Source: Bacillota bacterium (GTDB lineage: Bacteria; Bacillota; Bacilli; Paenibacillales; UBA4045). From it: a stretch of 64,000 nt of DNA. Shown here in pieces: positions 9,099-18,837 of the stretch. The translations under genes were made by a program, and so were the position numbers. How positions within the stretch are numbered: position 1 is the first letter of the stretch; each line of letters starts with the position of its first letter. The notes beneath the pieces were generated by a model. It saw only the letters and a program-made list of their open reading frames with translations, was not told the origin of the DNA and searched no databases. The stretch spans positions 1 to 64,000 of the forward strand of contig JAEZQY010000053.1 of the NCBI GenBank assembly GCA_023441055.1. Direction: 5' to 3'.

Positions 9099-10019
9099 TC
9101 AAAATAGGGAACTGTCTTTGTCTACTTTTCTGACGATGAGATTTGATATAAACACAAGTGCAAAGCCAACAATCGATTGATAGAACCCGGCGGCGGATGC
9201 CATACCAAAATCACCGATTTTGCGCAGCATTCGAAAAACATACGTGTCGATGACATCGGTTGTCGGATACAGCATGCCCGAGTCACGAGTAACATTGTAG
9301 AACAATCCAAAATCTGCATAAAATATTCTACCGATCTGTAGTAAGACCATAATCGTTACGACAGGCATGATCAGGGGCAAAGTTACATATATGATCTGAT
9401 GCCATCTGTTCGCGCCATCGATCCTAGCCGCTTCATAATATTCACTGTTAATACCGAGCATTCCCGCAAGGTAGATTAAGCTCATATAACCTGCTCCTTT
9501 CCATACGGATACAAGAACGAGTATGAATGGCCAATAGCCCGGCGATGTATACCATGAGACTCCTTCGATACCGAAGCCTTCCAATAGCCGATTTAATAAC
9601 CCGTCGGTTGTTAATATGGCATACACGAAGTATCCCACCAGTACCCATGACAACAAATATGGCAGGAAAAATGAGGACTGAAATAACACGTTAAATATCT
9701 TTTTCTTCACCTCATACATGAACAAGGCTAGACAAATTGCACATACCAGCGTGCTAATAATAAATAAGCCATTGAGGAACAAGGTGTTAAATGTGACACG
9801 CCAAACATCCTTTGTCGCAAACAAGTAATTGAAGTTATTAAACCCCACCCACTTGCTCCCCCACAATCCTTGAGAATACTTATAATCTTTAAAAGCAATG
9901 ATCAACCCAAACATTGGAAAATAGGAAAATACAAGCAATAGCGCCATGCCTGGCATCGTCATGGCCAGCAGCCAGCTACTCTTCTTCCACACCCTTATTT
10001 TTCTTAATACCGCATTCAT
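9099..10019 (-). CDS. Carbohydrate ABC transporter permease, LplB type, cluster A
   Basis: 306 residues, six predicted membrane helices, N-terminal GYFPMFGLIIAFKDYK-like segment (here SYFPMFGLIIAFKDYK) typical of LplB, and the EAA loop YYEAARIDGANRWHQ followed by I-x-L-P-L-I-M-P. ATG at 10019 with AGGAAGGGGAG 6 bases upstream is preferred over the in-frame ATG at 10052. First gene of the cluster A transport operon; 32 bases separate it from the second permease. Confidence 0.92.
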   Translation of the reverse strand: MNAVLRKIRVWKKSSWLLAMTMPGMALLLVFSYFPMFGLIIAFKDYKYSQGLWGSKWVGFNNFNYLFATKDVWRVTFNTLFLNGLFIISTLVCAICLALFMYEVKKKIFNVLFQSSFFLPYLLSWVLVGYFVYAILTTDGLLNRLLEGFGIEGVSWYTSPGYWPFILVLVSVWKGAGYMSLIYLAGMLGINSEYYEAARIDGANRWHQIIYVTLPLIMPVVTIMVLLQIGRIFYADFGLFYNVTRDSGMLYPTTDVIDTYVFRMLRKIGDFGMASAAGFYQSIVGFALVFISNLIVRKVDKDSSLF

Positions 10020-10061
10020 CGTGCGCTCCCCTTCCTGTATTGGCGATATCACCTTATCCCG

Positions 10062-10133
10062 TTACGACCCAAAAATAAATGATAAAAAGGATGGGTTAGA
10101 CCTAATATCAGCCTGAATTACACCCAAAATAAA
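10062..10133 (-). promoter_or_regulatory. Upstream region of cluster A permease operon with two CCCAAAA boxes
   Basis: Two similar boxes at 10062-10079 and 10118-10133 (plus-strand reading TTACGACCCAAAAATAAA and TTACACCCAAAATAAA) lie upstream of the first permease gene. A third, less exact copy (TCACACGCCCAAAATGTA, 5775-5791) lies upstream of the binding-protein gene. The arrangement suggests binding sites of the cluster's AraC-type regulator, which often binds repeated asymmetric boxes. This is inference; no convincing -35/-10 pair was recognised here. Confidence 0.35.
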
Positions 10134-10146
10134 AATATCACGCCGA

Positions 10147-10200
10147 AAAAATAACAAACTTCTGTTTCTGCTGGTGCAGAACAGAAGTTTGTTTCTTTTT
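10147..10200 (-). terminator. Rho-independent terminator of the beta-helix protein gene
   Basis: Perfect 14-bp arms AACAAACTTCTGTT (10153-10166) and AACAGAAGTTTGTT (10180-10193), T-rich on both sides: TCTTTTTTT on the plus strand and ATTTTTTC on the minus strand. It can work in both directions and isolates the 10235-15184 gene from the permease operon. Confidence 0.9.
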
Positions 10201-10234
10201 TTAGATCCGTTTCTTTCGGCGGATTCGGGTTGGA

Positions 10235-13200
10235 CTAGAATGTAGTATCCACAAGCTCAAGCGTAAAGGCTACGTTCGCCTCATTTTCAAAAACGATGGA
10301 TAATTCAGCCTCAACACCGGTGAGATTTGCAAGATAGCTCTTCTGGACAACAATACCCTCTACCGATATTGTATAATCAATTCCTTCTACCAGAGGAAGA
10401 TGATCTAGTTTGACAGCGTCTAGCTCATGCCCATTCCAGACAATTGGTACTAGAATATCCGCCTGATAAGCAGGATTACGATTGAAGACCGCCTGTTCCT
10501 GCAGCAGCCAGGCATCATCCAAAGTTTCATTGTAAACTTCTACTTCTCCGATCATCATCAGTTCTCCAGGTTGACCCGGACCATCCGGCTTCAGCGCCTT
10601 AACCCGTACATAGCGGTATTCCGCAGCAGGGAACCTCAGCTTAAACTCCTCGCCAGTCGACTGTTGAATGACCCCTAATTCCGTGAACAGCTCACCATCA
10701 ACCGAGCCGAGAATCGCAAATTCAGTAGCGTAGCCATTGGGATTCATGCTCCCTGCCACATAGCTGATTTCTTTGACTTCTCCCAAATCCACTTCCCACA
10801 CCCAAGCATATGAACCATTAGCAATGGCATAGGTTAATGGATCTCCGTCGTTGCCCATATCGGGGCTATGACCGATATGCGTATCAATGACAGAACCGCC
10901 CGGATGATAAGCCAATGCAGGCTGATAAAGTGCGTAATTGCTTGATTTTGTCCTTTTATAACGCACCTTTACATTAGCATGGGCCTCATATCCCCCATCT
11001 ACCGTGATGACAGATAGAATCGCGTTGCCCTCTGCTCTCGCTGTTACTTTCCCCGATTGATCCACAACAGCAACCTGCGCGTCGCTAGTGGACCATACCA
11101 CTTGCTGATTGGCAGCATAAGAAGGCTTCACAATGGCGGTCAACTCAACCTGATCGCCGCTAATAAGCTCCAAGTTATACGAATCCAATTCCACCGACTT
11201 CACCGATTCATCGACTTCATAGCCTTGAATATCCTCCAGTGCGATCGCGTAATTCGGATCCATCTGAACTCTCAGCGCCACCTTGCCATAGGCATTGCGT
11301 ACGACCATATTTCTATATTCACTCGCAAAAGTCGTTGCTGCTGCATCATTCTCCATGGCGATATACCAGCTGGCAACAGTCCTTCCCTGCATATAAGACG
11401 GAACGGGCAACTCCCGCTTCAGCCACATTTCACTGCCCTGCACACTAAGATCCGAAGCTGGGCTGACATGTATGCCCCAGCGATCCAGCCATTCTTCTCG
11501 ATCCTTCATCCGACGGCCATCCGTTGTTCGCAGATCGATTCCGCCGATGCCGGCAACGTCATCGTGCAGGTACACTTCATATTCAATCACATCGCCTGCC
11601 TGCAGCAGATACGGCTGATCAGATACCTGCTGGTACACATAACGATCGGATTCACTATCACTAGTCGTTGTTTGCTGGAACAGCAGAGTCTGATCCAAGT
11701 AAATTTCAACTTCTTTTACGATTGCGCGATCCGCGGCATCGGCCTGATGGCTTAACTCAAGCGACACTCTTAGAAATCTAGCCTGTTGCTGAGGAAGGCT
11801 GATCGTCTCCCAAACCGAAGAAAGCTCCACATCTGCCGCCACTTCAGTGAAGCTCTCGCCATCTGCAGATGTCCAGACACGGTAGCCTACATGCTCCGGC
11901 CGTTCCTGAACGGATGTTGCAAGCAAGCGTATGACATTCAGCGGCTGTATGTGCCCGAGATCGACTTGCCAATACCAAGGTTCAGTACTTGCCGACTGCG
12001 CATACGTATCTGGATTGCCGTCATTCGACTTATCTGCTTCATGCCCAGGCAGCATTGGTTGTATAGCTTCCTCATCATCGATAGCCTCTGCTGGCTTACC
12101 AATGGCTAGATTCGACGTGTTGTAGACCATAACTTCGTATACAGCCATCTGTTCACCGGCAAGCGGTTCTTGCGGCTCTATGGCAGATATTTTGACGTAA
12201 CGTGCATTCTGGGGACTGAAGGCGACATAAATTCCTCCGGTGAAATCTGTAACCTCTTCAACTAACTCGAAGAGCTGACCATCGGTAGAAGTCTCGATGC
12301 GGAAAGCACTTGCATACGCAACTTCATCCATAATAACGCTGATCTGATTGAACACCGTTCGGAAACCCAGGTCAATCGTCGCTCGCCATGGAGTCGCAGC
12401 AGCAGCTTGCGAGAAGCTGGACAAGTTGCCATCCACAATCGCTTCATATCCTGAAGACTTCACTGTCGTTGTACCACCGATATAGAAAGCACGGGCAGGC
12501 TTCTGCAAAGCCAGATTAGCAGGTGAGCTGGAATGATACACCTCCAGCTCCAGTACATGCATCTGAACACCATCCTGGTTAGGACCATCCGGCTTGACTG
12601 CTACAACCCTAACATATCTGCCGCTGATATTTTCAAACTCATGTTCTTGTCTGCCGCCCTGAGATCCGACCACTGATTTTATTGTTGTAAAGTCGACTCC
12701 GTTGTCAGAGATACGCAGATCATATTCAGTGGCATACAGCTCCGGCTGACGCATCTCGACGACGATGCGATCAAATTCCTGTACCGACTCCAGATCTACT
12801 TGTAATTGCCAATCATACTCGCCAGTTGCAGCTGCACTTGTCGTCCGATCACCATCCACAGCCTTATCCGCCTCATGATTGACATGCATATCTGCCTCTC
12901 GTCCTTCTGGCGAATCATATTCGACAATCACCTTCTTATGAAGGGCCAAATTATCCATTCGCTCATCTTCCAGAGTAACAACCTGCAATGGCAAAGCATC
13001 TGAAGACAGATTTCCCGCAGCATCCCTTGCACGCACAGTGAAGAGGTAGGTTTCGTCAGGCTTGAGATATAGAACTTGAAAGAAAGTGTCTCTCGTTACA
13101 CCAACCACAAGCCCATCCCTGACGATTTCATAGCCAGTGACTAGTTCATTATCATTCGCCGCATCCCACTCTAATTCAACACTATTCGCAGTAACAGCGG

Positions 13201-15184
13201 CAATGCGTTCGGCAATCTTCAAATTCCCCGGTGCTGTGGGCGACTCCGTATCTGCTGGTATCCCGCGTGGATTCAAGTCACGGTATGCAGGCTCCAGGCC
13301 AGCATTGCTAATAATCGAGGCCGGCAGCAATTGCACATCCTCGGCGTATTGGTTGCCTACGAAGACGCCATTTTTGCTATTGTCATATAGCCCGGCTGAC
13401 TGATCCCAGAAATTATATTGAAGTAACGTATTCCCTCTATTATCGTTAAAGAATAGATGGTTGCTGCCCGTAATATCAAAAGAAACATTGTTCATAACCG
13501 TATTGTATCGGCTTTTATTATCCAGATAGATGGCACCATGCGTATGTACATCATAGATGACATTGCCGCTGATCAACTGATTGCGATCGGCAGAAAGCGA
13601 GTAGATGCCCGCCCCATCAATCATTGTATGCATCGCATTCCAGATTTTGTTGTTTATTACCTTATTATTCTCGACAATCGTCTGCCTCGGATATTGATAA
13701 TATCCACCCTCATCAACATCGCCCCAGCCCCAGCCGACCGATATTCCTGAGTAGGGAACATCCGTAATCTCGTTATGAGAGATTAGGTTATCCTGCGTAT
13801 ATCCCGTCCAGATCCCAACGGCGCCATTGTATTCTACCCCAATGAGAGTGATGAAGTTATTGCTGATTCGATTGCCGCTTACAACCCGGCGCTCATCACT
13901 TGGGTGATAATCCTCTTGCGTCACATCGCCCAGCATAATCGCATTCCCTGAAATATCACGAAACAGATTGCCTTCAATTACATTGTTTTGGGCACCGCCA
14001 TCCAAATTTAATCCGACTGCCCCAAGCTGTTCAAAGCGATTGCGCTCGAAGCGAATATGCTTGCCTCCACTGAAGGTGACATTTGCAGGCATCTTTAAAT
14101 CTTCAAAGGAATGAGGAGTCAGCGGATTTGCGCTCGGAGAGATCAAGTTCGCTTGAATCTCCCGATAGCCAATCTCGCTATTAGGCTGAAGCCATGTACC
14201 ATGCGAGAAAGTGATCCCAGAGAAAGTAAGATTTGTAATTGGTGTCTCGAGCGTTCCTGTGCCTCTCACCAGAGTTTCCAGCACAGGCATAATCACTTCC
14301 GCTGTAGCCAGATTTTCGTCAGCGCGTGGCTTATAATAGACATCGTCAGTAGAGCGATCCAAGTACCACTCTCCTTCCTCGTCTAGCAATTCGTACGCGT
14401 TCTCAATCCAAGTAGGCAAGTCTGCCGCAACAGAACGTGAATTGTTAACCATTGTGAAACAGGGCTCATCCATCGTAATTACACCAGCTGTAATAGATGC
14501 AACGCTGCAACGGCTTTCTGTCCATAATCTGCGAAATACAAATTCAATATTCGAAGGATTGCCCCAGCTTGCCAGCGATAAGTCCGATGTTGTGTACCCT
14601 GTTGCTGTCTTTACAGCATCGGCAAGCTCTCCTCCTTTTGCACGCACAGCGCGCTTGCCATTGACAAATAATTGTCTAGAGTCCGTGCCTTGTGGAACTT
14701 CTGCCTTAAATATATTATCCACGGCATCGTGCAACTCCCAGCCTGTTATCGGTATACCACCGCTTAGAACCGGATTCTCACTCGGGTATGCTTCATAGTG
14801 GATATAGTATCCATTACCACCCGAGTCCTCTGCGCCCAATTCAAAGGTTTCCTCTAGGAGATACGTACCGCCCCGCAAATAAATGTGGATGTCGCCCGTC
14901 ATCGATGAATTGAGCAGTCTTGCCTGATCTCGTGCGCCTTCGAGCGAACAAGGAGCGATCAGCGTACATTCGCTGCCGCTCCCAGTTGGTGCCGCATACA
15001 GGGATAACTCCCCGGAAGCGCTTACTTTTTGGTCCGCAAAATAGATCGCTATGCCATCGAGCACAATACCTGCGACAACCATAAAACAGAGCATTCGCTT
15101 GAAGAAGTTTAATCGATTTGTTCTCGTGCGTTCTGTGTCAGCGCCCTTCTTGCCGTGACTCCCACGTTTATTAGTATCTTTCAT
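10235..15184 (-). CDS. Exported right-handed beta-helix protein with Fn3, four F5/8-type C, Big2 and X2-like domains
   Basis: 1649 residues. A basic N-terminus and hydrophobic segment (about residues 30-58) act as signal sequence or membrane anchor. Then follow a right-handed parallel beta-helix (about 70-630, many N-x-I/V turns), a fibronectin type III domain (about 650-740), three discoidin/F5/8-type C domains (about 745-1165), an unrecognised sandwich (about 1165-1335), a Big2 Ig-like domain (about 1340-1412), a fourth F5/8 domain (about 1415-1555) and a C-terminal X2-like Ig module. The architecture is that of a surface carbohydrate-active enzyme, perhaps a polysaccharide lyase or glycosidase with several lectin-like modules; the catalytic activity is not identifiable. 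Start at 15184: GGAGG lies 7 bases upstream, while the ATG at 15190 is too close. It has a terminator of its own. Confidence 0.88.
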   Translation of the reverse strand: MKDTNKRGSHGKKGADTERTRTNRLNFFKRMLCFMVVAGIVLDGIAIYFADQKVSASGELSLYAAPTGSGSECTLIAPCSLEGARDQARLLNSSMTGDIHIYLRGGTYLLEETFELGAEDSGGNGYYIHYEAYPSENPVLSGGIPITGWELHDAVDNIFKAEVPQGTDSRQLFVNGKRAVRAKGGELADAVKTATGYTTSDLSLASWGNPSNIEFVFRRLWTESRCSVASITAGVITMDEPCFTMVNNSRSVAADLPTWIENAYELLDEEGEWYLDRSTDDVYYKPRADENLATAEVIMPVLETLVRGTGTLETPITNLTFSGITFSHGTWLQPNSEIGYREIQANLISPSANPLTPHSFEDLKMPANVTFSGGKHIRFERNRFEQLGAVGLNLDGGAQNNVIEGNLFRDISGNAIMLGDVTQEDYHPSDERRVVSGNRISNNFITLIGVEYNGAVGIWTGYTQDNLISHNEITDVPYSGISVGWGWGDVDEGGYYQYPRQTIVENNKVINNKIWNAMHTMIDGAGIYSLSADRNQLISGNVIYDVHTHGAIYLDNKSRYNTVMNNVSFDITGSNHLFFNDNRGNTLLQYNFWDQSAGLYDNSKNGVFVGNQYAEDVQLLPASIISNAGLEPAYRDLNPRGIPADTESPTAPGNLKIAERIAAVTANSVELEWDAANDNELVTGYEIVRDGLVVGVTRDTFFQVLYLKPDETYLFTVRARDAAGNLSSDALPLQVVTLEDERMDNLALHKKVIVEYDSPEGREADMHVNHEADKAVDGDRTTSAAATGEYDWQLQVDLESVQEFDRIVVEMRQPELYATEYDLRISDNGVDFTTIKSVVGSQGGRQEHEFENISGRYVRVVAVKPDGPNQDGVQMHVLELEVYHSSSPANLALQKPARAFYIGGTTTVKSSGYEAIVDGNLSSFSQAAAATPWRATIDLGFRTVFNQISVIMDEVAYASAFRIETSTDGQLFELVEEVTDFTGGIYVAFSPQNARYVKISAIEPQEPLAGEQMAVYEVMVYNTSNLAIGKPAEAIDDEEAIQPMLPGHEADKSNDGNPDTYAQSASTEPWYWQVDLGHIQPLNVIRLLATSVQERPEHVGYRVWTSADGESFTEVAADVELSSVWETISLPQQQARFLRVSLELSHQADAADRAIVKEVEIYLDQTLLFQQTTTSDSESDRYVYQQVSDQPYLLQAGDVIEYEVYLHDDVAGIGGIDLRTTDGRRMKDREEWLDRWGIHVSPASDLSVQGSEMWLKRELPVPSYMQGRTVASWYIAMENDAAATTFASEYRNMVVRNAYGKVALRVQMDPNYAIALEDIQGYEVDESVKSVELDSYNLELISGDQVELTAIVKPSYAANQQVVWSTSDAQVAVVDQSGKVTARAEGNAILSVITVDGGYEAHANVKVRYKRTKSSNYALYQPALAYHPGGSVIDTHIGHSPDMGNDGDPLTYAIANGSYAWVWEVDLGEVKEISYVAGSMNPNGYATEFAILGSVDGELFTELGVIQQSTGEEFKLRFPAAEYRYVRVKALKPDGPGQPGELMMIGEVEVYNETLDDAWLLQEQAVFNRNPAYQADILVPIVWNGHELDAVKLDHLPLVEGIDYTISVEGIVVQKSYLANLTGVEAELSIVFENEANVAFTLELVDTTF

Positions 15185-15374
15185 ATTCATTCCTCCTCAC
15201 CTTCTCCCCAATTTGTACCTACAAGTCGGCACTTATTAGCCTAATTAATTGTCGCCAATCTTTAAAGGACAAAATAAAAAGATTAGGAAAAGAATAACGG
15301 TTCGACTGAACCAAAAAAAGAGGGTTGCTCCAAAACATGCAGTTTCCTGTGCTCCTTTCTCTGATAAATAGCAA

Positions 15375-15414
15375 CAATCCATGCTCAAATGGATGACATC
15401 ATGAGCATGGATTG
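15375..15414 (-). terminator. Hairpin downstream of the FAH-family gene
   Basis: Perfect 12-bp arms CAATCCATGCTC (15375-15386) and GAGCATGGATTG (15403-15414) with a 16-base loop, 11 bases after the FAH stop codon. The minus-strand tail TTGCTATTTATC is only weakly T-rich, so this is a probable but imperfect terminator of the sugar-acid operon. Confidence 0.55.
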
Positions 15415-15425
15415 CAGATATTGTA

Positions 15426-16307
15426 TCAATCTTTTGTTTGATCGGAGGCTTCCGTAACAAATGTGCTGCGCAATACACCAATCCCTTCAATTTCTGCCTC
15501 GACAACATCACCTGGCTTCAGCCACACCTGTGGATTCTGACCCATGCCAACACCAGGAGGCGTACCTGTACTGATTACATCACCCGGCTTCAATGTCATC
15601 GTATTGGATAGGAATGAGATCAAATAAGGAATATCGAATATGAGCTCCCTTGTATTGGAATTCTGCATCAGATTCCCGTTCAATCTCAGCTTTATGGCAA
15701 GGCTGCCGGGATGAGGAAGCTCATCCGCAGTTACGATCCATGGTCCAATTGGAGCAAAACCATCGATAGTCTTTCCTCGTGTCCATTGCGGTTCATTTAG
15801 CTGAATATCCCTTGCGCTTACGTCGTTTAAGATGGTATATCCGAAAACATAGTCCATCGCATCTTCGCGCGAGACTCGCTTTGCTTCCTTACCAATGACC
15901 ACTGCTAACTCTACCTCGTAGTCGCATTGTGTAACTTCTGCAGGAATCGCGATACTTTGCTCATGCGCTGCGATACAATTAGAATATTTGGGGAACAACA
16001 CTGGTACAGCAGGCACCTTCATTCCAGACTCGATGACATGGTCGTGATAGTTCAGACCGATACAGATAATTTTCTCGGGATCGGTCAGCGGTGATAGTAA
16101 CTCCACCTCATCCAGCGACCATGTCTCTGCTTCCTGCATCTCTGCTTCAATCATCCGTTCGGCATGCTCAACTTCAGACAGACGTGCGATGAATTGCCGC
16201 ATTGTGCCGTCCATGCGAAGTGAACGAACGATATTATTTCCACTTAACACACCAATTCTCAGCTTCTGATCTTCATCTTTCTTCGAATAAAATTGCAACA
16301 ACTTCAT
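15426..16307 (-). CDS. Fumarylacetoacetate hydrolase (FAH) family protein
   Basis: 293 residues. The FAH fold is shown by ICIGLNYHDH at 81-90, the metal ligands E131 and E133 in YEVELAVVIG, the NDVSARDIQ motif around 161-169, and KTIDGFAPIGPWI. Family members hydrolyse or lyse 2-keto-3-deoxy sugar acids and acylpyruvates. As the last gene of an operon with an enolase-superfamily dehydratase and two dehydrogenases, the likely role is cleavage of a 2,4-diketo-3-deoxy sugar acid, as in the L-fuconate/L-rhamnonate route. ATG preceded by GGAGGA 8-9 bases away. Confidence 0.88.
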   Translation of the reverse strand: MKLLQFYSKKDEDQKLRIGVLSGNNIVRSLRMDGTMRQFIARLSEVEHAERMIEAEMQEAETWSLDEVELLSPLTDPEKIICIGLNYHDHVIESGMKVPAVPVLFPKYSNCIAAHEQSIAIPAEVTQCDYEVELAVVIGKEAKRVSREDAMDYVFGYTILNDVSARDIQLNEPQWTRGKTIDGFAPIGPWIVTADELPHPGSLAIKLRLNGNLMQNSNTRELIFDIPYLISFLSNTMTLKPGDVISTGTPPGVGMGQNPQVWLKPGDVVEAEIEGIGVLRSTFVTEASDQTKD

Positions 16308-16353
16308 CCTTTAATTCCTCCTTCATCTATGCCTTAACCAGTTTCTTCAGCCT

Positions 16354-17328
16354 CTACGGCTTAAGCAGAATTTTAGCGATGCCGCCAGGACTTCCAAGCA
16401 AGGTCTCGAAGCCGGCCGCACCTTCCTTAAGCGGCAGGACGCGCATCCATGACGTCAGGTCCACTCGTCCCTGCTCTAACCATTCCAATGCATTGGCAAA
16501 GTCCTGCGGCCCATAGGCGAACGCGCCTTGACAAGTAATCTCACGCCTGATCATGTCATTAATCGGCAGTACGGTATCCGCCTCGTGCAGACCGGTGAAT
16601 ACAACCTTGCCGCCTGCTTTTACTGCTTCGACGCAGCGCTGGCGGGTAATGGCTGCGCCAACCGCATCCACTGCCAGGTCATAATCACCCTCAGCGGCAA
16701 CCGTACCATGACCTCCCATCTCCCGTGCTATGGCCAACCGCTCCTCATTAATATCCACGATCACAATATCTCTCAGACCGCTGATGCGCGCCGCTGCCAG
16801 TACGAACAGCCCGATAGGACCAGCGCCGTAGATAAGCAGTCGGTCGTGCGGCTTCCATTGCAGCAATCGTCCGATATGCGCCGCACAAGCAAGCGGCTCA
16901 GCCAGCACCCCATCCTCCAGTGATACCGAATGTGGCAACTGGAGCACATTACCGGCTGGAACGACCACATATTCCGCGAATGCACCGGGACGATGGGCGC
17001 CGAGTAATGCCCGCCTCTCACACAGCTGCTCCTGCTGGCTCAAGCAATAGGCGCATTCGCCGCACGTCACCAGCGGGTTGACCACTACTTTATCTCCATG
17101 CTGCCAATTCTCTACACCGTTGCCCACTCGCTCCACAATGCCGGTAAACTCATGGCCCATGATAAGCGGGGGCTTGCGTAGCGAATTATGTCCCAGATAA
17201 CCGCCAAGCTCGGAACCGCATATACCGGCATAAGCGACTCGTATGAGCAGTTCATCCGGCTTCGGCTCAGGGATGTCCACATCCCTCATATTCATTAAGC
17301 GCGGACCTTCATAGATTAATGCTTTCAT
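16354..17328 (-). CDS. Zinc-dependent medium-chain alcohol/sugar dehydrogenase
   Basis: 324 residues. Catalytic zinc ligands are C37 (GICGSE) and H59-E60 (GHE). The structural zinc site is C89, C92, C95 and C103. A Rossmann motif (YGAGPIGLFVLAAA) follows at about 168. The protein belongs to the sorbitol/threonine dehydrogenase branch of the MDR superfamily. It overlaps the dehydratase gene by 4 bases (ATGA), so translation is probably coupled. In the proposed pathway it would oxidise a 2-keto-3-deoxy sugar acid, or a free sugar or alditol; the exact substrate is not visible. Confidence 0.9.
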   Translation of the reverse strand: MKALIYEGPRLMNMRDVDIPEPKPDELLIRVAYAGICGSELGGYLGHNSLRKPPLIMGHEFTGIVERVGNGVENWQHGDKVVVNPLVTCGECAYCLSQQEQLCERRALLGAHRPGAFAEYVVVPAGNVLQLPHSVSLEDGVLAEPLACAAHIGRLLQWKPHDRLLIYGAGPIGLFVLAAARISGLRDIVIVDINEERLAIAREMGGHGTVAAEGDYDLAVDAVGAAITRQRCVEAVKAGGKVVFTGLHEADTVLPINDMIRREITCQGAFAYGPQDFANALEWLEQGRVDLTSWMRVLPLKEGAAGFETLLGSPGGIAKILLKP

Positions 17329-18449
17329 ACGTTCACCCGGTAGCGGTTCAGAACAGCTTCATCGATCTCAACGCCGAGCCCAGGCCGGTCGACGGGCACA
17401 GTCACATAGCCGTCCTTGAATTCAACCTCCCGGCTGACTAGATCGCGAGCGAGCGGAGAGGTAGACACCGTATGCTCAATCATGAAGCCATTCGGAATTG
17501 CCGCTGCATAATGAGTGCTGGCCGCTACCAGAATACCGGTCTTGAACGCATGCGGCACGACCTTCTTATGCCGATCATACGCAAGATAAGCAATTCGCTT
17601 GCCCTCGGTCAGACCGCCTACTCTGCCTAGGTCAGGCTGAATAATGTCCAGATGTCCTTCGTCAAGCAGACGCTGGAAAGCCAATCTTCCGGCTTCCTGC
17701 TCACCCCCGGCTATCATGATTTTGGAGCGATCTGCCAGCTCACGGTAACCGCTCAGATCATTGGAATGCACCGGCTCCTCCAGCCAGTACACGCCGTACT
17801 TCTCATATACCTCTGCCATACGCAGCGCACCCTTGAGATCCCACGCCAAGCCCGCATCGATCATAATATCAATGTCATCGCCGACCGCCTGCCGAATGGC
17901 CTTAATTTGCGCTTCATCGAATTTGGCGTTGCGACCAATCGGCCCCCATCCGAATTTCATCGATTGATAGCCCTGCAGCACATACCCTTCCGCCATTGCG
18001 ACCGCCTCTTCAATCGTCTCCGGCATCAACGCACTTGCATAGGCCTTCAGCCGCTTATTGAAGATGCCGCCCATCATTTCGCATACAGGCCGATTCGAAG
18101 CCTTGCCCACGATATCCCACAGAGCCATATCGACGCCGCTGATCGCATGTAACGCGGGACCGCTTCTACCGAAGTAGATCGTACCGCGGTACATTTTGTC
18201 CCACAGTCGTTCGATTTCGAACGGATTCTCGCCAATCAGCAAGCTTCTCAGACCAGTCGCAATCGAATGAGAGGGCGGCGCATCAACAACAGCCTTGGCC
18301 ACCAGCGGAGACGAGTCCACCTCACCAATGCCCGATATCCCTTCATCGGTATGAATCCGGATCACTAATGTATCCTGTGTGCCGTCACACTGACTGGCAT
18401 CTAGATCAGGTAATCGCAAATAGATCGCTTCAACTTCCGTAATTTTCAT
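17325..18449 (-). CDS. Mandelate racemase/enolase superfamily sugar-acid dehydratase
   Basis: 374 residues with numbering close to mandelate racemase: metal ligands D198 (IDAGLAWD), E224 (WLEEPV) and E250 (AGGEQE), and the general base dyad H300/D273 (VVPHAF, QPDLGRVGG). In the second catalytic position, the usual K-x-K reads K165-F-G-W, so only one lysine is present; dehydration would then rest mainly on His300 and Lys165. Related enzymes dehydrate aldonic acids such as L-fuconate, L-rhamnonate or galactonate to 2-keto-3-deoxy acids. It overlaps both neighbours by 4 bases. Substrate L-fuconate is an inference from the nearby fucosidase gene. Confidence 0.88.
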   Translation of the reverse strand: MKITEVEAIYLRLPDLDASQCDGTQDTLVIRIHTDEGISGIGEVDSSPLVAKAVVDAPPSHSIATGLRSLLIGENPFEIERLWDKMYRGTIYFGRSGPALHAISGVDMALWDIVGKASNRPVCEMMGGIFNKRLKAYASALMPETIEEAVAMAEGYVLQGYQSMKFGWGPIGRNAKFDEAQIKAIRQAVGDDIDIMIDAGLAWDLKGALRMAEVYEKYGVYWLEEPVHSNDLSGYRELADRSKIMIAGGEQEAGRLAFQRLLDEGHLDIIQPDLGRVGGLTEGKRIAYLAYDRHKKVVPHAFKTGILVAASTHYAAAIPNGFMIEHTVSTSPLARDLVSREVEFKDGYVTVPVDRPGLGVEIDEAVLNRYRVNV

Positions 18450-18814
18450 GCTTGTTTCCCCGTTTCTGTATGGATAATAATACCCGCCGATTCTAGCAAA
18501 TCATGCCGCAGCGGCGTAAAGGTTTCCAGCACCAGTGAGTCCTCTAACGCCAGCACATCATGCGGCACACCGCCAGGTACATAAATCTGCTCTCCCGCAT
18601 GTACGACCTTCTCATCATCACCAAGCTTCATCCAAATGATGCCCGACACAACGTAGCCCAGCTGCTCATGCGGATGAGCGTGCTCAGCGCCATAACCGCC
18701 CTTCTTGAAATCGATCAGCATACTCATCATCCGCTCTCCAGGGGGAAGCACCTTGCGGCGAATAGCCGGACTGATTTGCTGCCAGCCGCCATCTTCCCTA
18801 TATTGCTCTGCCAT
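18446..18814 (-). CDS. Small cupin-domain protein
   Basis: 122 residues, a single cupin barrel. Motif 1 is HAHPHEQLGYVVSG with H-x-H and E metal ligands; motif 2 is VPGGVPHDV. Single-domain cupins in sugar operons are often sugar-acid isomerases or sugar-binding proteins (KdgF-like); the exact role is open. The open frame extends to a TTG at 18841 right after the SDR stop, but the ATG at 18814 with AGGAGAGGACAGAAGG upstream is more likely. It overlaps the dehydratase start by 4 bases. Confidence 0.82.
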   Translation of the reverse strand: MAEQYREDGGWQQISPAIRRKVLPPGERMMSMLIDFKKGGYGAEHAHPHEQLGYVVSGIIWMKLGDDEKVVHAGEQIYVPGGVPHDVLALEDSLVLETFTPLRHDLLESAGIIIHTETGKQA

Positions 18815-18837
18815 AACCTTCTGTCCTCTCCTCAGTA

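Noticed and set aside
11057..11755. 232-codon plus-strand frame
   Set aside because: Antisense to the beta-helix/discoidin protein gene, no ribosome site and no family features.
15245..15511. 88-codon minus-strand frame downstream of the FAH gene
   Set aside because: Overlaps the FAH 3' end in another frame and spans its terminator hairpin; no family features.
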